Below, in pieces: positions 23,790 through 32,494 of a stretch of 48,193 bases of DNA. The position numbers were made by a program, and so were the translations under genes. The stretch covers positions 1-48,193 of the forward strand of contig DATALZ010000035.1 of assembly GCA_036260805.1 (NCBI GenBank). Reading direction: 5' to 3'. Below the pieces are notes generated by a model. The model did not search any database. It saw nothing but the letters and a program-made list of their open reading frames with translations, and had not been told where the DNA came from. Each line of letters opens with the position of its first letter. The stretch's first letter is position 1. The DNA comes from Thermocaproicibacter sp036260805. GTDB lineage: Bacteria; Bacillota; Clostridia; Oscillospirales; Acutalibacteraceae.

Positions 23790-25499
23790 TTATTTCTGTG
23801 TTTCGCCTTTGTCTTCAAGGAGCTTTACCCGAATGGTTTTGGAAGAACCGTTTCCGGAAACCGAGCCGGTATATAATTTCATTGTAATGGTATCGCCCGG
23901 TTTATGGTTATTCAGAACGGCGTACAGATCCGTAAGCGAAGTTACCTTTTTGCCGTCAGCCGCTGTAATAATATCGCCGACATTTGCTCCGGCACGGGTC
24001 ATGTCGCTGTCGGACGTAATGCTTTTAATGATGACGCCCTGAGGATAGCCGAGCACCTGCTGTCCCGAATCCTGCACATCCTGCCCTGTGATTCCGAGGC
24101 GTGTGCGGCCGTTTACATAACCGTTTCGAATCAGCTGGTTGATAATCGGCTGCGCTTTGCTGATGGGGATGGCAAAACCCATGCCCTCATAGCCGGTAGC
24201 AGCAATCTTGTTGGAGTTGATGCCGATTACCTGGCCATACATGTTGACCAGCGGGCCGCCGGAATTGCCCGGATTGATTGCCGCATCCGTCTGAATATAG
24301 GTCATGCCGTTGTCGCTGTGGCTCTCAATCGTACGGTTCAGTGCGGAGATCATTCCGCCTGTAAGCGACCCCGCAAAGCTTAACCCGCCCGGGTTGCCGA
24401 TTGCAAGAACCTGTTCGCCGATTTCCATACCGTCCACGCTGCCGAAGCTTGCAGGCGACAGGCCGGTTGCATTGATCTTCAGTACGGCAAGGTCGGATGT
24501 TTTATCAAAGCCGACCACCTTCGCCGAATATTCCTGATTGTTGTGCATAACTACTTTCACGGCATTGCCTCTGGAGTAGTTGACAACGTGGGCATTGGTC
24601 AGAATATATCCGTCGCTGGTAGCAACGATTCCGGTTCCTTCACCGGTCTCGCTTTCGCCTGTTGTGGTGCCGTCTGCGGAAATTGTGGTTTCCACTCCCA
24701 CAACGCTCTGAATCAGATTTTTATAGATGACCGTTGCCGTAAGAGGCGATCCGGTCGGTTTGTTCTGAACTGTAATGCCTGCGGCATTCGGATTCGTTCC
24801 GTCGCCCTGGACCCCGCCGATGATTCCGCTGGATTTGGAACTGGGCGAGCTGGAACTCTTCGGGAATGTTCCGTTAAATCCCGATGATGCTGAAGAAGCA
24901 GAGGAAGACTGCCCTCTCTGGATGGTATCCGGCTGCAGCGAATAGAATACAAACGCTACCAGAAGGCCCACCGTAACAACGCCGAGAAGCCACAGGAACA
25001 CTTTAAGCCCGCCGTTCATTCTGTGCGGAGGCTGAGGGGTTTGGCCGTACGGGTTCCAGTATGGCTGCTGCCCATTCGGGGAATATGGATTGTCGTACCT
25101 TCCGTACCCGGGATTTGCGTACCTGCCTCCATAGGGGGAACCGTACTGCCCATAGGGAGCATACGGCCCGTTTTGTGGATTCTGGTACTGCGGGTTCTGG
25201 TATGGGTTTGAATACGGATTCTCCTGATTTTGCCGGTCCTGCGTCTCAGGGGTTCCGTTCGGCTGGTTTTGATCCTGCGGCTGAGTGTCGTTCGGAGCAC
25301 TCTGGCTGCCGCTGTCCTGAGGAGTCTGGGAATCTGCCTGACCGGCTGCATCGTCTGCCGGAGCGGAACTTTCCGGTTGAGACTGATTGGTGTCTCCGCC
25401 GTAAGTCCACTGGTTCCCGGTATCCAGCGGCTTTTGGGTGTTTTTATCCTCATACTCCCAGGGTTCCTTATCCTGATGGTTCCAATCCTGATCGTTCAT
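23790..25499 (-). CDS. HtrA/DegP-type membrane-anchored serine protease
   Basis: 569 residues. The cytoplasmic N-terminus (1-160) is low-complexity, rich in N, Q, P, Y and G. One membrane span follows (about 166-188), a Ser-rich linker, a trypsin-like domain with catalytic H304 (TNAHVV), D336 (KTSDLAV) and S413 (NPGNSGGP), and a single PDZ domain (about 468-560). Such proteases degrade or refold damaged exported proteins outside the membrane. It is the third gene of an operon with an OmpR-type regulator and a sensor kinase (15-base gap, AGAAAGGG site), suggesting envelope-stress control, in line with CssRS/HtrA systems of Bacillus; that parallel is inference. Confidence 0.95.
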   Translation of the reverse strand: MNDQDWNHQDKEPWEYEDKNTQKPLDTGNQWTYGGDTNQSQPESSAPADDAAGQADSQTPQDSGSQSAPNDTQPQDQNQPNGTPETQDRQNQENPYSNPYQNPQYQNPQNGPYAPYGQYGSPYGGRYANPGYGRYDNPYSPNGQQPYWNPYGQTPQPPHRMNGGLKVFLWLLGVVTVGLLVAFVFYSLQPDTIQRGQSSSASSASSGFNGTFPKSSSSPSSKSSGIIGGVQGDGTNPNAAGITVQNKPTGSPLTATVIYKNLIQSVVGVETTISADGTTTGESETGEGTGIVATSDGYILTNAHVVNYSRGNAVKVVMHNNQEYSAKVVGFDKTSDLAVLKINATGLSPASFGSVDGMEIGEQVLAIGNPGGLSFAGSLTGGMISALNRTIESHSDNGMTYIQTDAAINPGNSGGPLVNMYGQVIGINSNKIAATGYEGMGFAIPISKAQPIINQLIRNGYVNGRTRLGITGQDVQDSGQQVLGYPQGVIIKSITSDSDMTRAGANVGDIITAADGKKVTSLTDLYAVLNNHKPGDTITMKLYTGSVSGNGSSKTIRVKLLEDKGETQK

Positions 25500-25514
25500 A
25501 TTACTGCCCTTTCT

Positions 25515-27026
25515 CTATTTTTCCGAATCAGCCGGCGTGTCTGCTGTTGTTTCTACCAGTTTGTGCGGATCGCCATGCTGTTTTTCGATTTTCTGGGGAA
25601 TCCAGAATTCGAAGCGGGTATATTCATTCTGCACGCTGCTGGCGGTAATTTCTCCGCCGTGCAGACGGATGATCGTTCTTACGATATACAGCCCAAGGCC
25701 CATGCCGTTTTTATCCTGACTGCGCGATTTATCGGTTTTATAAAAACGTTCAAAAATCATGGGCAGTTCATCCGGAGCGATTCCGGAGCCGCTGTTTTCA
25801 ATCGATATGGATGTTCTGCCGCCGGCCTGCGTAATGCCGATCTGCAGATATCCGCCCTCGTTGGTAAATTTTACTGCGTTGTCAATCAGATTATACACAA
25901 CCTGATGGAGCATATCGGGGTCTCCGTCGACAAAAAGGCTTTCCGTCTCTTCCAGACCTCGAACCTCTATCTTCTTCTCTTCAATCTTCTGTTCAAAAGA
26001 CAAAAGAGCGACAAGAATTGTATTCGTCATGTCAAAGCGAGCCGGCCGGAGCTTCAAAGCGCCGCTGTCGATACGCGAAAGATCCAGCATTGTGCGTACC
26101 AGACGCGAAAGGCGCTTAACTTCCGTTGAAACGATATTCAGGTAGTGCTTTTCCTTTTCCGGCGGAATGGTGCCGTCCAGAATCCCGTCGATAAAGCCCG
26201 CTATAGTCGTCATGGGCGTTTTCAGCTCATGGGATACATTGGCAATAAAACTTCGGCTCGAACTTTCGCTGGCCGCAAGGGAATCCGCCATATTATTGAA
26301 AGCCACGGCAAGCTGACCGATTTCATCGCAGCTTGTTATGGGCACGCGAACTGAGAAGTTGCCTTCGCCGAAGCTGTGCGCAGCGGAAGCCATTTTCCGA
26401 AGCGGCTGCACCAGTTTATAGGTAAACAGCCAGACGACACAAAACGACACCACAAACGCCGCAATTAACGCCAAAACCAGAACCTTTACGATTTCCCACC
26501 GGAACGCGTTAAAAGAAGAAGCGCTGTATGCGGCGAATACCGCTCCGATTGCCGCTTTTCCTTTATCCGTATCCACCACAATCGGAACGCCGACAATATA
26601 GTATGTGCTGTTGTACATTCCATTCATGGTGCCTTCGGAATTGTACTGACCCTTGAGCGCCTTGCCCATAATTGCCGAACTGACCGATTTCCCGGTATCC
26701 ACGGCGCCGCCGCTCCCAAATGCCTGCAAAACGTACTGCCCGTTTGTATCCGTAATAAAAATGTCGGACTGAATGTTCTGAGCGAAAATCTCGGAAAACG
26801 CCTGCATCCTGTTCACATTGAACATATAAACGTTTGGCTGCACGGTTACGGCAGATTCCGCGGCAAGCGACGCCACATTCCGCGCATTTTTCTGAAGCAG
26901 GTTGCGTTTTTCGGTTTTCCAGTAGCTTGAGACGAAGATTATAATTACAAGACTGATTACGAAAAAGCTGATGAGAATCACTGCTGAGGTGATTCGAAGA
27001 TATTTTTTAAAAAGGGTTTTCCTCAT
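25515..27026 (-). CDS. Membrane sensor histidine kinase (HAMP, HisKA, HATPase)
   Basis: 503 residues. Membrane spans at about 12-34 and 178-203 enclose an extracellular sensor domain of about 140 residues with a PAS/Cache-like look (FITDTNGQYVLQ, YYIVGVPIV). A HAMP linker (204-256) and the H-box SFIANVSHELKTPMTT (H266 phosphorylated) follow. The ATPase part has N-box YNLIDNAVKFT, GSGIAPDE, FERFYKTDKSRS and GMGLGLYIV. It lies 23 bases after the response regulator and before htrA. The signal is unknown; misfolded exported protein or wall stress is a reasonable guess from context. Confidence 0.95.
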   Translation of the reverse strand: MRKTLFKKYLRITSAVILISFFVISLVIIIFVSSYWKTEKRNLLQKNARNVASLAAESAVTVQPNVYMFNVNRMQAFSEIFAQNIQSDIFITDTNGQYVLQAFGSGGAVDTGKSVSSAIMGKALKGQYNSEGTMNGMYNSTYYIVGVPIVVDTDKGKAAIGAVFAAYSASSFNAFRWEIVKVLVLALIAAFVVSFCVVWLFTYKLVQPLRKMASAAHSFGEGNFSVRVPITSCDEIGQLAVAFNNMADSLAASESSSRSFIANVSHELKTPMTTIAGFIDGILDGTIPPEKEKHYLNIVSTEVKRLSRLVRTMLDLSRIDSGALKLRPARFDMTNTILVALLSFEQKIEEKKIEVRGLEETESLFVDGDPDMLHQVVYNLIDNAVKFTNEGGYLQIGITQAGGRTSISIENSGSGIAPDELPMIFERFYKTDKSRSQDKNGMGLGLYIVRTIIRLHGGEITASSVQNEYTRFEFWIPQKIEKQHGDPHKLVETTADTPADSEK

Positions 27027-27049
27027 ATTTTCACCCCGAACGGAGCGTG

Positions 27050-27739
27050 CTATTCCTTCACTTCAAATTTATAGCCGACACCCCATACTGTTTTGAGCGC
27101 CCATTTGTCCGAAATGCCTTCCAGCTTTTCGCGCAGGCGCTTAACGTGCACGTCGACTGTACGGCTGTCGCCGTAATAATCAAAGCCCCAGACCTCGTCC
27201 AGCAGCTGGTCGCGCGTAAAGACGCGGTTCGGATTGCTGGCAAGGTGGTAAATTAATTCCATTTCCTTCGGCGGCGTATCAATCTGCTTGCCGTTGACCT
27301 TTAATTCATAATTGGTAAGGTTGATGGAAAGTTTGTCGAATTTAACTTCCTTAATCGGTTCATCCCCGTTTTTGCCGAGGCGGCGCAGAACCGCCTTGAT
27401 GCGCGCCACGACTTCCTTTGCTTCAAACGGCTTTACAACATAGTCGTCAGCGCCGAGCTCCAGACCAAGCACCTTGTCGAACACTTCACCTTTTGCGGTA
27501 AGCATAATGATTGGGCACTGGCTTTTTTTGCGGATTTCACGGCATACCTGCCAGCCGTCAAGCCCAGGCAGCATAATATCTAGCAGCATCAGGTCTGGGT
27601 TTTCTTTATCAAACACCTCAAGTGCCTTTTTTCCGTCGTTTGCAATTGCTGTTTCGTACCCTTCTTTTTCAAGGTACAACCGCAGCAGTTCGCAGATATT
27701 CTGGTCGTCATCGACCACTAAAATTTTAACCGCAGCCAT
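27050..27739 (-). CDS. OmpR-family response regulator
   Basis: 229 residues. The receiver domain has the acidic pocket D10/D11 and phospho-acceptor D54 (LMLLDIMLPG), with the switch residues in IIMLTAK and VKPFEAKE. The winged-helix domain (about 130-229) has the winged-helix signatures RTVDVHVKRLREKLE and VWGVGYKFE. It is the partner of the adjacent kinase and first gene of the operon. The upstream AT-rich stretch contains a TATAAT at 27858-27863 but no convincing -35, so the promoter is not assigned. AAAGGAGG precedes the ATG. Confidence 0.96.
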   Translation of the reverse strand: MAAVKILVVDDDQNICELLRLYLEKEGYETAIANDGKKALEVFDKENPDLMLLDIMLPGLDGWQVCREIRKKSQCPIIMLTAKGEVFDKVLGLELGADDYVVKPFEAKEVVARIKAVLRRLGKNGDEPIKEVKFDKLSINLTNYELKVNGKQIDTPPKEMELIYHLASNPNRVFTRDQLLDEVWGFDYYGDSRTVDVHVKRLREKLEGISDKWALKTVWGVGYKFEVKE

Positions 27740-27952
27740 TTTGGTTCCTCCTTTGATTCCCCACAGACTCTTACAGCATTTTCAAATTTCGTGGGAAAAG
27801 CAACATTCTGCATTCCGATTTTTCTATGAAATTACTGTAAACTATATCTTAAGTCAAATTATAAAGGAATTGCAAACAAAAGATATGAATATTTTATAAA
27901 AAATTTTCGGGGCTTGTTTTAAATGTTCCTTTTTTCGGACAGAATCACAGGC

Positions 27953-27985
27953 GCAAAAAGAGGTGCGGCATCAAGCTGCACCTCT
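27953..27985 (-). terminator. Intrinsic terminator of leuCD
   Basis: AGAGGTGC (27959-27966) pairs with GCACCTCT (27978-27985), with an 11-base loop; on the minus strand TTTTTGC follows. It lies about 40 bases after the leuD stop and upstream of the response-regulator gene, so the two operons are separate. Confidence 0.85.
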
Positions 27986-28022
27986 AATATTTTAATTGTC
28001 TGCGGTCTTGCTTAGTCAGGAC

Positions 28023-28508
28023 TCAATCTGCCATAATGCTCTTGAGAAGGCCGCCCTTTTGGATGATGTTCTGCAGGAACGGCGGATATGGCTGCGCCTG
28101 ATAAGTTTTTCCGCTGGTCACGTTTTTAATGACGCCTGTGTCAAAATCGACCTCTACCTCGTCGCCGTTTTTGATTTCCTTTGCGGCGGCTTCACATTCC
28201 AGAATCGGCAGGCCGATGTTAATGGAATTGCGGTAAAAAATCCGGGCGAATGAGCATGCGATCACGCAGGATACGCCGCTCGCCTGAATGGCAATGGGCG
28301 CGTGCTCGCGGGACGAACCGCAGCCGAAGTTCCTTTCGGCTACGATGATATCGCCGGGTTTCACGTTCTTAACAAAATTCTTATCAATATCTTCCATGCA
28401 GTGTGACGCAAGCTCCGCGTGCGACGCCGTGTTTAGGTAGCGCGCGGGAATAATCACGTCGGTGTCTACATTATCGCCGTATTTATGGACAGTACCGTGT
28501 GCGTTCAT
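28023..28508 (-). CDS. leuD: 3-isopropylmalate dehydratase small subunit
   Basis: 161 residues from the ATG at 28508 (GGGGAG upstream). The swivelling domain of the isomerase carries NVDTDVIIPARYL and the substrate loop NFGCGSSREHAP. Pairs with LeuC to convert 2- to 3-isopropylmalate in leucine synthesis. It is the short (archaeal/clostridial) type, closely related to homoaconitase small subunits, so a related substrate cannot be fully excluded. It lies 20 bases after leuC. leuA and leuB are not in the window. Confidence 0.96.
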   Translation of the reverse strand: MNAHGTVHKYGDNVDTDVIIPARYLNTASHAELASHCMEDIDKNFVKNVKPGDIIVAERNFGCGSSREHAPIAIQASGVSCVIACSFARIFYRNSINIGLPILECEAAAKEIKNGDEVEVDFDTGVIKNVTSGKTYQAQPYPPFLQNIIQKGGLLKSIMAD

Positions 28509-28528
28509 CTTCAAAACTCCCCTTTCGG

Positions 28529-29788
28529 TTAAATCTGATCCGGGTCGGTCAGGTATCCGGTCACGGCGCTCGCCGCGGCGACTGCCGGGCCAGCCAGGTA
28601 AACTTCGGATTTCACATGGCCCATGCGGCCCACGAAATTGCGGTTTGTGGTGGATACGGCGCGTTCGCCCTCGGCCAGAACGCCCATATGCCCGCCGAGG
28701 CACGGGCCGCAGGTCGGAGTACTGAAAACAGCGCCAGCCTCAATGAAGATTTCCGCCAAACCCTCGCGCACCGAGTCGAGGTAAATCTGCTGGGTGCCCG
28801 GAATCACGATGCAGCGCACGCCGTCGGCGACTTTACGGCCTTTCAGGATGGACGCCGCGATGCGCATATCCTCAATCCTGCCGTTTGTGCAGGAACCGAT
28901 GACGCTCTGGTCGATTTTCACCTTTCCCGCCTCGTCGATTGTTTTTGTGTTCGACGGCAGATGCGGGAACGCAACGACCGGGCGCAGTGAAGAAAGATCG
29001 ATGGTAACGGTTTCGTCGTAAACTGCGTCTTGGTCTGCTTCGTAAACAACCGGGGTGCGCTGGAAACGGCCTTTTTCATATTCCGTTGTGATTTCGTCCA
29101 CAGGGAAAATGCCGTTTTTCGCACCGGCTTCAATCGCCATGTTCGCAATGGTCAGGCGGTCGGACATACCGAGGTATTTGAGCCCTTCGCCGGTAAATTC
29201 GAGGGAACGGTACAGAGCGCCGTCCACGCCGATTTTACCGATAAGGTGCAGAATTACGTCTTTGCCGCCGATCCATTTGGCAGGCTTGCCGGTCAGAACA
29301 ACTTTGATAGCCGACGGAACTTTAAACCAGGTTTTGCCGGTGATCATTCCGGCCGCCATATCGGTAGAACCGACGCCTGTGGAAAACGCGCCGAGCGCGC
29401 CGTAGGTGCAGGTGTGCGAGTCTGCGCCGATGACGCAGTCGCCCGGGCCGACAAGGCCCTGCTCGGGCAGAAGTGCATGCTCAATGCCCATGCGGCCCAC
29501 GTCGAAAAAATTCGTGATGTTGTATTTCCCCGCGAACGTGCGCGCCTGTAGGCACTGCTCGGCGGATTTGATATCTTTATTCGGGGCGAAATGATCCATG
29601 ACCAGCGCGATGCGGTCACGGTTGAAAACCGAATGTGCCCCGCACTTTTCAAACTCATTGATTGCCACGGGAGAGGTGATGTCATTACCAAGGACGAGGT
29701 CGAGCTTTGCCTCAATCAGCTGCCCGGCTTCCACCTTCGGCAGGCCTGCGTGCGCGGCAAGGATTTTCTGCGTCATTGTCATTCCCAT
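28529..29788 (-). CDS. leuC: 3-isopropylmalate dehydratase large subunit
   Basis: 419 residues, an aconitase-fold iron-sulfur enzyme of leucine synthesis. The three 4Fe-4S ligands are visible: C300 (GSCTNG), C360 and C363 (PTCGPCLGG). The HTCTYGALGAFSTGVGS stretch is an aconitase-superfamily signature. The start MGMTMTQKIL at 29788 follows AAGGAGG by seven bases; an in-frame extension to 29854 runs back into the promoter region and is rejected. A hairpin abuts the ribosome binding site. Confidence 0.96.
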   Translation of the reverse strand: MGMTMTQKILAAHAGLPKVEAGQLIEAKLDLVLGNDITSPVAINEFEKCGAHSVFNRDRIALVMDHFAPNKDIKSAEQCLQARTFAGKYNITNFFDVGRMGIEHALLPEQGLVGPGDCVIGADSHTCTYGALGAFSTGVGSTDMAAGMITGKTWFKVPSAIKVVLTGKPAKWIGGKDVILHLIGKIGVDGALYRSLEFTGEGLKYLGMSDRLTIANMAIEAGAKNGIFPVDEITTEYEKGRFQRTPVVYEADQDAVYDETVTIDLSSLRPVVAFPHLPSNTKTIDEAGKVKIDQSVIGSCTNGRIEDMRIAASILKGRKVADGVRCIVIPGTQQIYLDSVREGLAEIFIEAGAVFSTPTCGPCLGGHMGVLAEGERAVSTTNRNFVGRMGHVKSEVYLAGPAVAAASAVTGYLTDPDQI

Positions 29789-29802
29789 TGGGATTCCTCC
29801 TT

Positions 29803-29820
29803 CCGCCTTTCGTAAGGCGG
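29803..29820 (-). promoter_or_regulatory. Hairpin beside the leuC ribosome binding site
   Basis: CCGCCTT (29803-29809) pairs perfectly with AAGGCGG (29814-29820) around a four-base loop. On the minus strand it ends directly next to the leuC AAGGAGG. It could stabilise the mRNA 5' end or modulate initiation; no riboswitch or T-box motif is seen. Confidence 0.45.
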
Positions 29821-29872
29821 CAAAACTTTCGTTGTTTACATCGTTCATTTGCAAGCTATTATGCCACAGCTC

Positions 29873-29902
29873 TTGAAAAAAGAATGTATCAGGTGTTACA
29901 AT
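29873..29902 (+). promoter_or_regulatory. Promoter of the CRP/FNR-family regulator
   Basis: TTGAAA (29873-29878) and TACAAT (29897-29902) are 18 bases apart. Transcription would start near 29909, which favours the ATG at 29965 as the gene start and argues against the in-frame ATG at 29884. Confidence 0.6.
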
Positions 29903-29917
29903 TTAAAAAGATTGTAA
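29896..29917. promoter_or_regulatory. Candidate 22-bp operator (TTACAAT-N8-ATTGTAA)
   Basis: Perfect 7-base arms separated by eight bases, 22 bp in total, matching the size and symmetry of CRP-family sites. It overlaps the -10 and start site of the regulator's own promoter, where a bound protein would repress. Half-sites differ from classical CRP (TGTGA) and FNR (TTGAT). Confidence 0.5.
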
Positions 29918-29964
29918 ATGAAGCGAACCGGGTTAATGAACCGGCAACAGGGGGATGGCGCGGA

Positions 29965-30591
29965 ATGGAGATATTTCAGGAAAACGACTGGGGTGTACTG
30001 GAGCAATCCCATACACCCCGGATTTATGGAAAAGACGATATGATTTACTGGCAGGGAAACCATGCCGATGAATTTTACTACCTGAAAAGCGGAAGCGTGA
30101 GGGTCTTTCTCTGCTCGGAAAACGGCTCGGAAAAAACGCTCTCCGTTATGAAACCCGGCAGAATTTTCGGCGAGGCTGCCTTTTTTGACGGACTTCCCCG
30201 CGTTTCCTCGGCAAAGGCAATCCAGCGCTGCGAGATCATTCCGGTAACGCGGCGCAGCCTTCTGGAGTGCATCCGTAGGGAGCCGCAGCTTGCGATGAAC
30301 CTGCTGACCTACCTGTCGCAGACCATACGGATGCTCTCGGCACAGGTGGATACCGTAACCTTTCAGCAGTCGGACGAGCGCCTGGCGCGTCTTCTGCTAA
30401 ACCTTTCGGCGGAAAACGGGCATGTCTCCGCCACGCACGAAGACCTTGCGGCGCTTGCCGGGGTCTCCCGCGTTACTGTGAGCCGCATCCTTTCCGATTT
30501 TTCCCGCAGGGGATGGGTGGATACCGGCTACCGGGGAATTGAGGTAAAAGACGCGGCGGGACTGAAAGACTTCCTGCAGAAAATATACTGA
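29965..30591 (+). CDS. CRP/FNR family transcriptional regulator
   Basis: 208 residues. An N-terminal cyclic-nucleotide-binding-like beta-roll (FYYLKSGSVRVFL, MKPGRIFGEAAFFDGLPR) leads to a long dimerisation helix and a winged helix with HEDLAALAGVSRVTVSRIL. No N-terminal cysteine cluster is visible, so an FNR-type iron-sulfur sensor is unlikely; the effector is unknown. The ATG at 29965 is chosen for its position after the promoter, with GGGGGA nine bases upstream. It lies between divergent leuCD and convergent ilvD, so control of branched-chain amino acid genes is possible but unproven. Confidence 0.93.
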   Translation: MEIFQENDWGVLEQSHTPRIYGKDDMIYWQGNHADEFYYLKSGSVRVFLCSENGSEKTLSVMKPGRIFGEAAFFDGLPRVSSAKAIQRCEIIPVTRRSLLECIRREPQLAMNLLTYLSQTIRMLSAQVDTVTFQQSDERLARLLLNLSAENGHVSATHEDLAALAGVSRVTVSRILSDFSRRGWVDTGYRGIEVKDAAGLKDFLQKIY

Positions 30592-30613
30592 AAAAATTTC
30601 TGAAAAAGCAATT

Positions 30614-30650
30614 AGCCCCTGTTCCCGCATAAATGGGGACAGGGGCTTTT
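30614..30650. terminator. Intrinsic terminator between the CRP-family gene and ilvD
   Basis: AGCCCCTGTTCCC (30614-30626) pairs with GGGGACAGGGGCT (30635-30647), one G-U, eight-base loop, followed by TTTTG on the + strand. It ends the regulator gene and may also stop ilvD transcripts coming the other way, where the T-run is interrupted. Confidence 0.85.
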
Positions 30651-30748
30651 GTATTCGATTTTCGGGAGTTTGCTGTTTCACTCCCGCCAAAACGCAGCCG
30701 GATATTTAACTGTTCTATACGGCGGGGCGGGGCCGCAGCAACATGCCG

Positions 30749-32404
30749 CTAATCTTCGAAAACAGCTCCGCGGGAACCGGATGTTACCAACTTCGCATAA
30801 CGCTTCAGGTAGCCGGTAAGCTCCTTCTGCGGCGCTTTCCACGCGGCTCTGCGTTTCGCAATTTCCGCTTCGTCCACACGAAGTTCGAGTTTGCGGTCTG
30901 TAATATCCACATCAATGATATCGCCGTCCTGAATCAGGGCGATCAGTCCGCCAGCGGCCGCTTCCGGAGAAACATGGCCGATTGCCGCGCCGCGTGTCGC
31001 GCCGGAGAAGCGCCCGTCCGTAATCAGAGCGACGCTGGAGCCGAGCCCCACGCCGATCAGGGATGAAGTCGGGGCAAGCATCTCGCGCATGCCCGGGCCG
31101 CCTTTCGGGCCTTCATAGCGGATGACGACGACGTCGCCTTCCTTGATCTTACCGCCCTGAATTGCCTCAATGGATTCTTCCTCGCTGTTGAAGCAGCGCG
31201 CCGGACCGACGTGGTGCATCATTTCGGGTGAGACGGCGCCCTGCTTGACCACGGAGCCCTCTGGTGCAAGGTTCCCTTTGAGGATTGCGATTCCGCCGTC
31301 TGCGCGGTACGCATTTTCAATTTTATGGATTACGGTGCCGTCTGCGTCAGGAGCCTTTGCGATGCGGTCGCGGACGGTTCCGTTAACAGTAGGAATGTCG
31401 AGGTTAATGAGGTCTTTACGGGCAAGCTCCTTCATAACGGCCGGAATTCCGCCGACTTTGTACAAATCGGTGATGAATATCTTTCCCGCCGGGTTCAGCT
31501 TGCAGATCTGCGGCGTTCCGCGGCTGATTTTGTCAATATCGTCAATATTCAGCGGCACACCGATTTCGTGGGCGACTGCCGTCAGATGAAGAACCGTGTT
31601 GGTCGAGCAGCCAAGGGCCATTTCAGTACGAAGGGCGTTCTGAAAAGCCTCTTTTGTAAGGATATCGCTCGGTTTGCGGTCTTCTTTGAAAAGTTCCATC
31701 ACCTGTTCGCCGGCCAGTTTGGCAAGACGGATTCTTGCCGAATAGACGGCCGGAATGGTTCCGTTGCCCGGCAGCGCCATACCGATGGCTTCCGTCAGGC
31801 AGTTCATGGAGTTCGCCGTATACATTCCGGAGCAGCTTCCGCAGCCCGGGCAGGCAGCCTCTTCCATTTCACGGAGTTCCTCATCCGTCATTTTGCCCGC
31901 GGCATGGCTGCCGACGGCTTCGGACATTTCGGAGAATCCGATGCGCTCACCCTTGAATTCGCCCGGGAGCATCGGGCCGCCGCTGACGAAAACGCTGGGC
32001 AGGTTCATGCGGCAGGCCGCGAGCAGCATGCCCGGAACGATTTTGTCGCAGTTCGGGATGAACACCGCCGCGTCGAGCGGATGGGCGGTCAGCATAACTT
32101 CAATGGAATCCGCGATCAGTTCGCGGGAGCAGAGCGAATATTTCATGCCCTTGTGGTTCATGGCGATACCGTCGCAGACGCCGATGGTCTGGAATTCAAA
32201 CGGAACGCCGCCGGCATTGCGGATGCCCGCCTTTACCGCTTCGCTGATTTCACGCAGATGCTTGTGGCCGGGGATATAATCGCTTGCCGAACATACAACG
32301 GCTACAAACGGGCGCTTGATTTCACCGTCCGTAAGGCCGAGCGCTCTCAGCAAAGCGCGCTGAGGTGCGCGGTTTGCGCCCTCTTTGATTTGATCGCTTC
32401 TCAT
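30749..32404 (-). CDS. ilvD: Dihydroxy-acid dehydratase
   Basis: 551 residues. Dehydrates dihydroxy-acids to 2-keto acids in isoleucine and valine (and via ketoisovalerate, leucine) synthesis; iron-sulfur and magnesium dependent. Cysteines of the cluster lie in VCDGIAM, NCDKIVPG and CPGCGSCSGMYTANSMN. The C-terminal part has ITDGRFSGATRGAAIGH. AAGGGTGG precedes the ATG. No T-box or leader peptide was seen. The other ilv genes are not in the window. Confidence 0.97.
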   Translation of the reverse strand: MRSDQIKEGANRAPQRALLRALGLTDGEIKRPFVAVVCSASDYIPGHKHLREISEAVKAGIRNAGGVPFEFQTIGVCDGIAMNHKGMKYSLCSRELIADSIEVMLTAHPLDAAVFIPNCDKIVPGMLLAACRMNLPSVFVSGGPMLPGEFKGERIGFSEMSEAVGSHAAGKMTDEELREMEEAACPGCGSCSGMYTANSMNCLTEAIGMALPGNGTIPAVYSARIRLAKLAGEQVMELFKEDRKPSDILTKEAFQNALRTEMALGCSTNTVLHLTAVAHEIGVPLNIDDIDKISRGTPQICKLNPAGKIFITDLYKVGGIPAVMKELARKDLINLDIPTVNGTVRDRIAKAPDADGTVIHKIENAYRADGGIAILKGNLAPEGSVVKQGAVSPEMMHHVGPARCFNSEEESIEAIQGGKIKEGDVVVIRYEGPKGGPGMREMLAPTSSLIGVGLGSSVALITDGRFSGATRGAAIGHVSPEAAAGGLIALIQDGDIIDVDITDRKLELRVDEAEIAKRRAAWKAPQKELTGYLKRYAKLVTSGSRGAVFED

Positions 32405-32494
32405 TATTTAGACCACCCTTTCACTCAAACCGGAAGTCTTGAACCGAGGGACAAAACTTCATATTTGAAAAATATATTCTTTGAATTTTCTGTT

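Noticed and set aside
32405..32494. Possible T-box or leader-peptide attenuator before ilvD
   Set aside because: No T-box core (AGGGTGGNACCGCG-like), no branched-chain codon-rich leader and no terminator hairpin were seen.
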